DNA of 64,000 nt from Pontibacillus yanchengensis (GTDB lineage: Bacteria > Bacillota > Bacilli > Bacillales > BH030062), in NCBI RefSeq assembly GCF_009856295.1, contig NZ_WMEU01000005.1, positions 62,001 through 126,000 of the forward strand. Reading direction: 5' to 3'. The position numbers and the translations under genes are program-made. The notes beneath the pieces were generated by a model that saw nothing but the letters and a program-made list of their open reading frames with translations, did no database searches and was not told where the DNA came from. Below, one piece after another: positions 62,406 to 64,000 of the stretch. Each line of letters begins with the position of its first letter. Within the stretch, counting starts at the first letter, position 1.

Positions 62406-62439
62406 ATTGGTTCTAATTGGGTATATTATAACAACCAAT
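62406..62439. promoter_or_regulatory. Candidate upstream activating sequence
   Basis: ATTGGTT (62406-62412) and AACCAAT (62433-62439) form an inverted repeat, 57-90 bases upstream of the -24 element, a position used by enhancer-binding proteins. Confidence 0.4.
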
Positions 62440-62495
62440 TCACTAAAAAATATAGTAACATCAGCGATTTGGTGGGAAAATTCAGAATTTTAAAC

Positions 62496-62512
62496 TTGGC
62501 ATAGTTTTTGCA
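62496..62512 (+). promoter_or_regulatory. Sigma-54 (-24/-12) promoter
   Basis: TTGGCATAGTTTTTGCA: GG at 62498-62499 and GC at 62510-62511 with exactly ten bases between, the canonical arrangement. 34 bases before the transporter start codon. Together with the divergent activator it is a convincing regulatory pair. Confidence 0.95.
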
Positions 62513-62545
62513 TATTAAGAGATAAATGATTAGGGAGGAATCCAG

Positions 62546-64000
62546 ATGGCTGAAGAGCAACAACAGAAAAATAAAGAGGTCAAAGTGCCTCACACGTACG
62601 TCATTATCTTTTTTGTAGTCTTACTTGCTGCTGCATTAACGTACTTAGTACCTGCAGGAAAATTTGACACGAAAGAAGTAACCTATCAAAAAGGAGGAAC
62701 GGAAGAAACAGAGACCGTATTAATTCCAGATAGCTTTCAAATTGTAAAAAATGATAATGGGGAAGCGTTGAAAGAGGGAACGACCCTATTTGAACCTGGC
62801 GGTGGTGCCGGTTTATTAAATTATGTGTTTGAAGGATTGGTATCAGGAAGCAAATGGGGCTCTGCAGTCGGTGTTATTGCCTTCATTCTCATTGTTGGTG
62901 GTGCTTTTGGAATTATTATACGTACACGTGCAATTGAAGAGGGGATATTAAAGGTTATTGATCGAACCAAAGGTAAAGAAGCCTTAATCATACCTGTCTT
63001 GTTCTTTTTATTCTCCTTAGGTGGAGCGGTATTTGGTATGGGTGAAGAGGCGATTGCTTTTGCCATGATACTTGTACCTATTGTGGTAGCTCTAGGGTAT
63101 GATGCCATAACAGGGGTAATGATTACGTATGTTGCTACACAAATTGGATTTGCAACTTCTTGGATGAATCCATTTGGTGTGGCGATTGCTCAGGGTGTAG
63201 CTGGTGTCCCAGTATTTTCAGGTTCTCTGTTTCGTATTGTAATGTGGCTTTTCTTTACCATTGTAGGGATTATATTTACATGGCAATACGCTTCAAAAAT
63301 TCGGAAGAACCCTGAGCACTCCTTGTCCTATCAATCGGACGAATATTTTCGAGAAGATTTTGAATCAAGAGATCTAAATGTCAATTTCACTCTAGGTCAC
63401 TCGCTGGTACTAGTGACTGTTCTAGCAGGGATAGTATGGATTATCTGGGGTGTGGTAGCCCATGCTTATTACATCCCGGAAATTGCTAGCCAATTTTTCA
63501 CGATGGGTATTGTAGCCGGTATAATTGGTGTCATATTCAAGCTGAATAAAATGGGAGTCAATGATATAGCAGATGCATTTGCACAAGGGGCAAAAGATTT
63601 ATTACCAGCAGCACTCGTCGTAGGTATGGCTCAAGGTATTGTGATTATATTAGGGGGAGATAATCCTGCTGAACCTTCTATTTTGAATACGATTCTTCAT
63701 AGTGCTGGAGAGTTGTTTAGTGGCGTAGCACCATCCATATCTGCTTGGTTTATGTATATTTTCCAAACCGTATTCAACTTTTTTGTTGTTTCAGGATCAG
63801 GTCAAGCTGCGTTGACGATGCCACTTATGGCTCCTCTAGCCGATTTAGCTGGTGTAACGAGGCAGGTTGCTGTATTAGCATTCCAGCTTGGTGATGGGTT
63901 TGCGAACATTATTGTTCCAACATCAGCAGCTCTTATGGGTACACTTGGAGCAGCTAGGTTAGACTGGGGAACATGGTTTAAATTTGTAGTGAAGTTCTTC
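62546..64000 (+). CDS. YfcC-family transporter (partial, runs off the window)
   Basis: 485 codons present, 3' end outside. Many membrane helices, beginning VPHTYVIIFFVVLLAAALTY, with LVPAGKFD directly after TM1 as in the YfcC/ArcD-like (IT superfamily) carriers; further FSLGGAVFGMGEEAIAF, TQIGFATSWMNPFG, FFVVSGSGQAALTMPLMAP and the pseudo-repeat FANIIVPTSAALMGTLG. Likely takes up or exchanges an amino acid or short-chain carboxylate. Sigma-54 control by a PAS-type activator suggests induction by its substrate or nitrogen/amino-acid availability. GGGAGGA precedes ATG 62546. Confidence 0.88.
   Translation, partial: MAEEQQQKNKEVKVPHTYVIIFFVVLLAAALTYLVPAGKFDTKEVTYQKGGTEETETVLIPDSFQIVKNDNGEALKEGTTLFEPGGGAGLLNYVFEGLVSGSKWGSAVGVIAFILIVGGAFGIIIRTRAIEEGILKVIDRTKGKEALIIPVLFFLFSLGGAVFGMGEEAIAFAMILVPIVVALGYDAITGVMITYVATQIGFATSWMNPFGVAIAQGVAGVPVFSGSLFRIVMWLFFTIVGIIFTWQYASKIRKNPEHSLSYQSDEYFREDFESRDLNVNFTLGHSLVLVTVLAGIVWIIWGVVAHAYYIPEIASQFFTMGIVAGIIGVIFKLNKMGVNDIADAFAQGAKDLLPAALVVGMAQGIVIILGGDNPAEPSILNTILHSAGELFSGVAPSISAWFMYIFQTVFNFFVVSGSGQAALTMPLMAPLADLAGVTRQVAVLAFQLGDGFANIIVPTSAALMGTLGAARLDWGTWFKFVVKFF

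Noticed and set aside
1..64000. tRNA, rRNA, CRISPR arrays, insertion sequences
   Set aside because: No cloverleaf-like sequences, rRNA motifs, regularly spaced direct repeats or transposase genes were seen on reading.

Overview
The window reads as chromosome of a low-GC, endospore-forming, moderately halophilic member of the Bacillaceae (Pontibacillus/Halobacillus/Virgibacillus-like; the genus is inference). Support: ectoine catabolism plus a BCCT osmolyte transporter, a gerA-type germinant-receptor operon, Rex-, Fnr- and CcpA-type sites matching the Bacillus consensus, an S-box riboswitch, strong AGGAGG ribosome binding sites and frequent TTG/GTG starts. No rRNA, tRNA, CRISPR array, integrase or transposase was seen.

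Layout. 0.1-11.9 kb: a hydroxyectoine/ectoine degradation locus. eutB-pucR is followed, after a terminator and a probable promoter region, by doeA - eutC - a Cys/Met-metabolism PLP enzyme - an M20 deacetylase - a homoserine-dehydrogenase-like gene - an aldehyde dehydrogenase - a BCCT transporter. The diaminobutyrate transaminase DoeD and the EutA protein are absent; two enzymes not found in the textbook pathway stand in the operon instead. 12-19 kb: an accessory stretch with a DsbA/FrnE protein, a collapsed ECF sigma/anti-sigma pair, an OsmC protein, a 1024-aa GNAT fusion protein, an amidohydrolase, several mini-ORFs and a cluster of GGGACAGG-type repeats. 19-25.6 kb: a UvrD-like helicase, a DUF4317 protein, a formate/nitrite channel under a near-perfect Rex box, and a MarR-nitroreductase-monooxygenase operon.

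25.9-29.7 kb holds a germination receptor operon in B-A-C order. 30-34 kb: a Ca2+/cation antiporter and a membrane GGDEF/EAL protein. 34.2-37.1 kb: a small anaerobic/nitrosative-stress group (iron-sulfur repair protein, radical SAM/SPASM protein, YwiC-like membrane protein) driven by Fnr boxes, one of which serves two divergent promoters with ideal spacing. 37-45 kb: an MFS drug exporter, an SDR protein, an alpha/beta hydrolase and a maltose-type PTS/6-phospho-alpha-glucosidase/GntR locus. 45.5-50.2 kb: an unusual group made of an ATP-grasp ligase, a 653-aa protein with a papain-like Q-C-H-N arrangement, and a divergent C45-type autoproteolytic acyltransferase that carries a frameshift.

50.2-58 kb: a small HTH protein, RidA, S-box-controlled msrA, a membrane-anchored methyltransferase, a thioredoxin-like protein, YdaT-like and AIM24 proteins, a lipoprotein resembling the first extracytoplasmic domain of SecD, a CDGSH protein and a WG-repeat protein. 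58-64 kb: a PAS histidine kinase, and a sigma-54 activator divergent from a YfcC-family transporter (cut by the window end) that has an exact -24/-12 promoter. Two dispersed repeat families punctuate the intergenic spaces throughout.

The strongest candidates for something undescribed are the ectoine pathway variant, the ATP-grasp/papain-like/C45 group, the SecD-domain lipoprotein and the divergent Fnr module.
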